Source of the DNA: Verrucomicrobiia bacterium
Lineage (GTDB): Bacteria > Verrucomicrobiota > Verrucomicrobiia > Verrucomicrobiales > DEV007
Reading direction: 5' to 3'
Length of the DNA stretch: 64,000 nt
NCBI GenBank assembly: GCA_030427505.1
Contig: JAUICH010000002.1
Coordinates: 267,990 to 331,989, forward strand
Shown here: one piece after another, positions 63,607-64,000 of the stretch
How the letters are laid out: each line of letters begins with the position of its first letter
Position numbering within the stretch: position 1 is the first letter of the stretch
Position numbers and translations under genes: made by a program
The notes under the pieces: generated by a model
The model's input: only the letters and a program-made list of their open reading frames with translations
Told to the model about the DNA's origin: nothing
Database searches by the model: none

Positions 63607-64000
63607 GGCGGTTCCAGCCGAAAGAGGCACCAATTCGATAAGGCGCAAAATCCGGCAGGTTCTTCCCGGGCTGGAAGCCCGGTCTCACAAAGCGAAGGCC
63701 TTCCAGGCCTGGTAATATTGGCCAAACGGCGATTGCGGGCTGGAGGTCCGCTCGCGAGCGTTCGCCTGGTCATTGGGGCTGTTCTGCCGGATCGGGTACT
63801 TTCAGACCGGGGTAGTCTTTGCAAATCTCGGGCGTCCGCGAGCGGGCCTTCAGCCCGCGAAATTTCTCGTGCTTTGGGTACCAGGCCTGGAAGCCCTTTC
63901 ATGAGAAGGCAGTCAAAAAGAAAATCAAAAATTCATTTTTGGTAAATCCAAAGAGCCAGGCGTGGATTGAGGTTTAAGGATGGGGTCATGACCAGAACAA
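63607..64000. repeat. Gene-free tail with short palindromes
   Basis: 394 bases with no credible gene. It contains several short palindromes built around GGGCTGGAAGCCC (about 63668-63682), CTTCCAGGCCTGG (about 63699-63711) and its inverted relative CCAGGCCTGGAAG (about 63882-63894), and GCGGGCCTTCAGCCCGC (about 63842-63858). They resemble REP-like hairpin repeats. The strand and boundaries are unclear. Confidence 0.45.

Overview
The window looks like a chromosomal segment of a Gram-negative, GC-rich bacterium, most plausibly Verrucomicrobiota (Opitutae-like). This placement is inference from gene content: a double-length fused UvrA, a large TPR protein, secreted proteins with Planctomycetes/Verrucomicrobia-style coiled coils, a formylglycine sulfatase, a pectate-lyase-like enzyme, a TonB-dependent receptor and a eukaryote-type single-chain GlyRS. 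No rRNA is present to confirm it.

Layout. 1-5.6 kb: the 3' part of a giant TPR protein, a small putative lipoprotein, a MITE-like hairpin element and tyrS. 5.7-11.1 kb: an accessory-looking stretch with an exonuclease/unknown pair, a secreted coiled-coil protein, a sulfatase, and a divergent unknown gene/XRE regulator pair with a cluster of CCAWWTGG palindromes between them. 11.1-18 kb: SufE-like protein plus rhodanese, a GT2, an SH3-type lipoprotein, leuC-leuD, a tiny Ala/Pro lipoprotein and an AEC transporter. 17.9-25 kb: the 1898-residue uvrA, a GYF/PH-like protein and a thioesterase. 25.3-32.6 kb: a tandem pair of exported Lon-protease-domain proteins (one apparently catalytically dead, one apparently active), followed by a GT4 and a GT2. 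32.8-39.4 kb: hemL, an exported SH3/BamE-like protein, fabD, a SAM methyltransferase overlapping glycerate kinase, and a secreted polysaccharide lyase. 39.5-43.2 kb: a duplicated and truncated tRNA-Ser segment, the intact tRNA-Ser(UGA), a membrane-anchored MsrB and a TonB-dependent receptor.

43.4-49.2 kb holds the clearest special system: three overlapping minus-strand genes encoding a TerB-domain membrane protein, a DUF2791/BrxD-like P-loop ATPase and an Lhr-type helicase. This is the architecture of the Shango anti-phage defence system. Its base composition is visibly more AT-rich than its flanks. Directly upstream on the same strand are two overlapping multi-PAS signalling proteins (49.3-55.4 kb), each with degenerate signalling residues.

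55.5-64 kb: rlmH, glyS with a strong terminator, an OmpA-domain inner-membrane protein, a second MITE-like element whose core resembles the first, an ECF sigma/anti-sigma/exported-protein operon, rlmN, an acidic protein with a histone-H1-like lysine/alanine tail, and a gene-free tail with short palindromes.

Together the region mixes housekeeping (translation, leucine, haem and fatty-acid synthesis, DNA repair) with envelope, glycan and signalling genes and one acquired defence islet.
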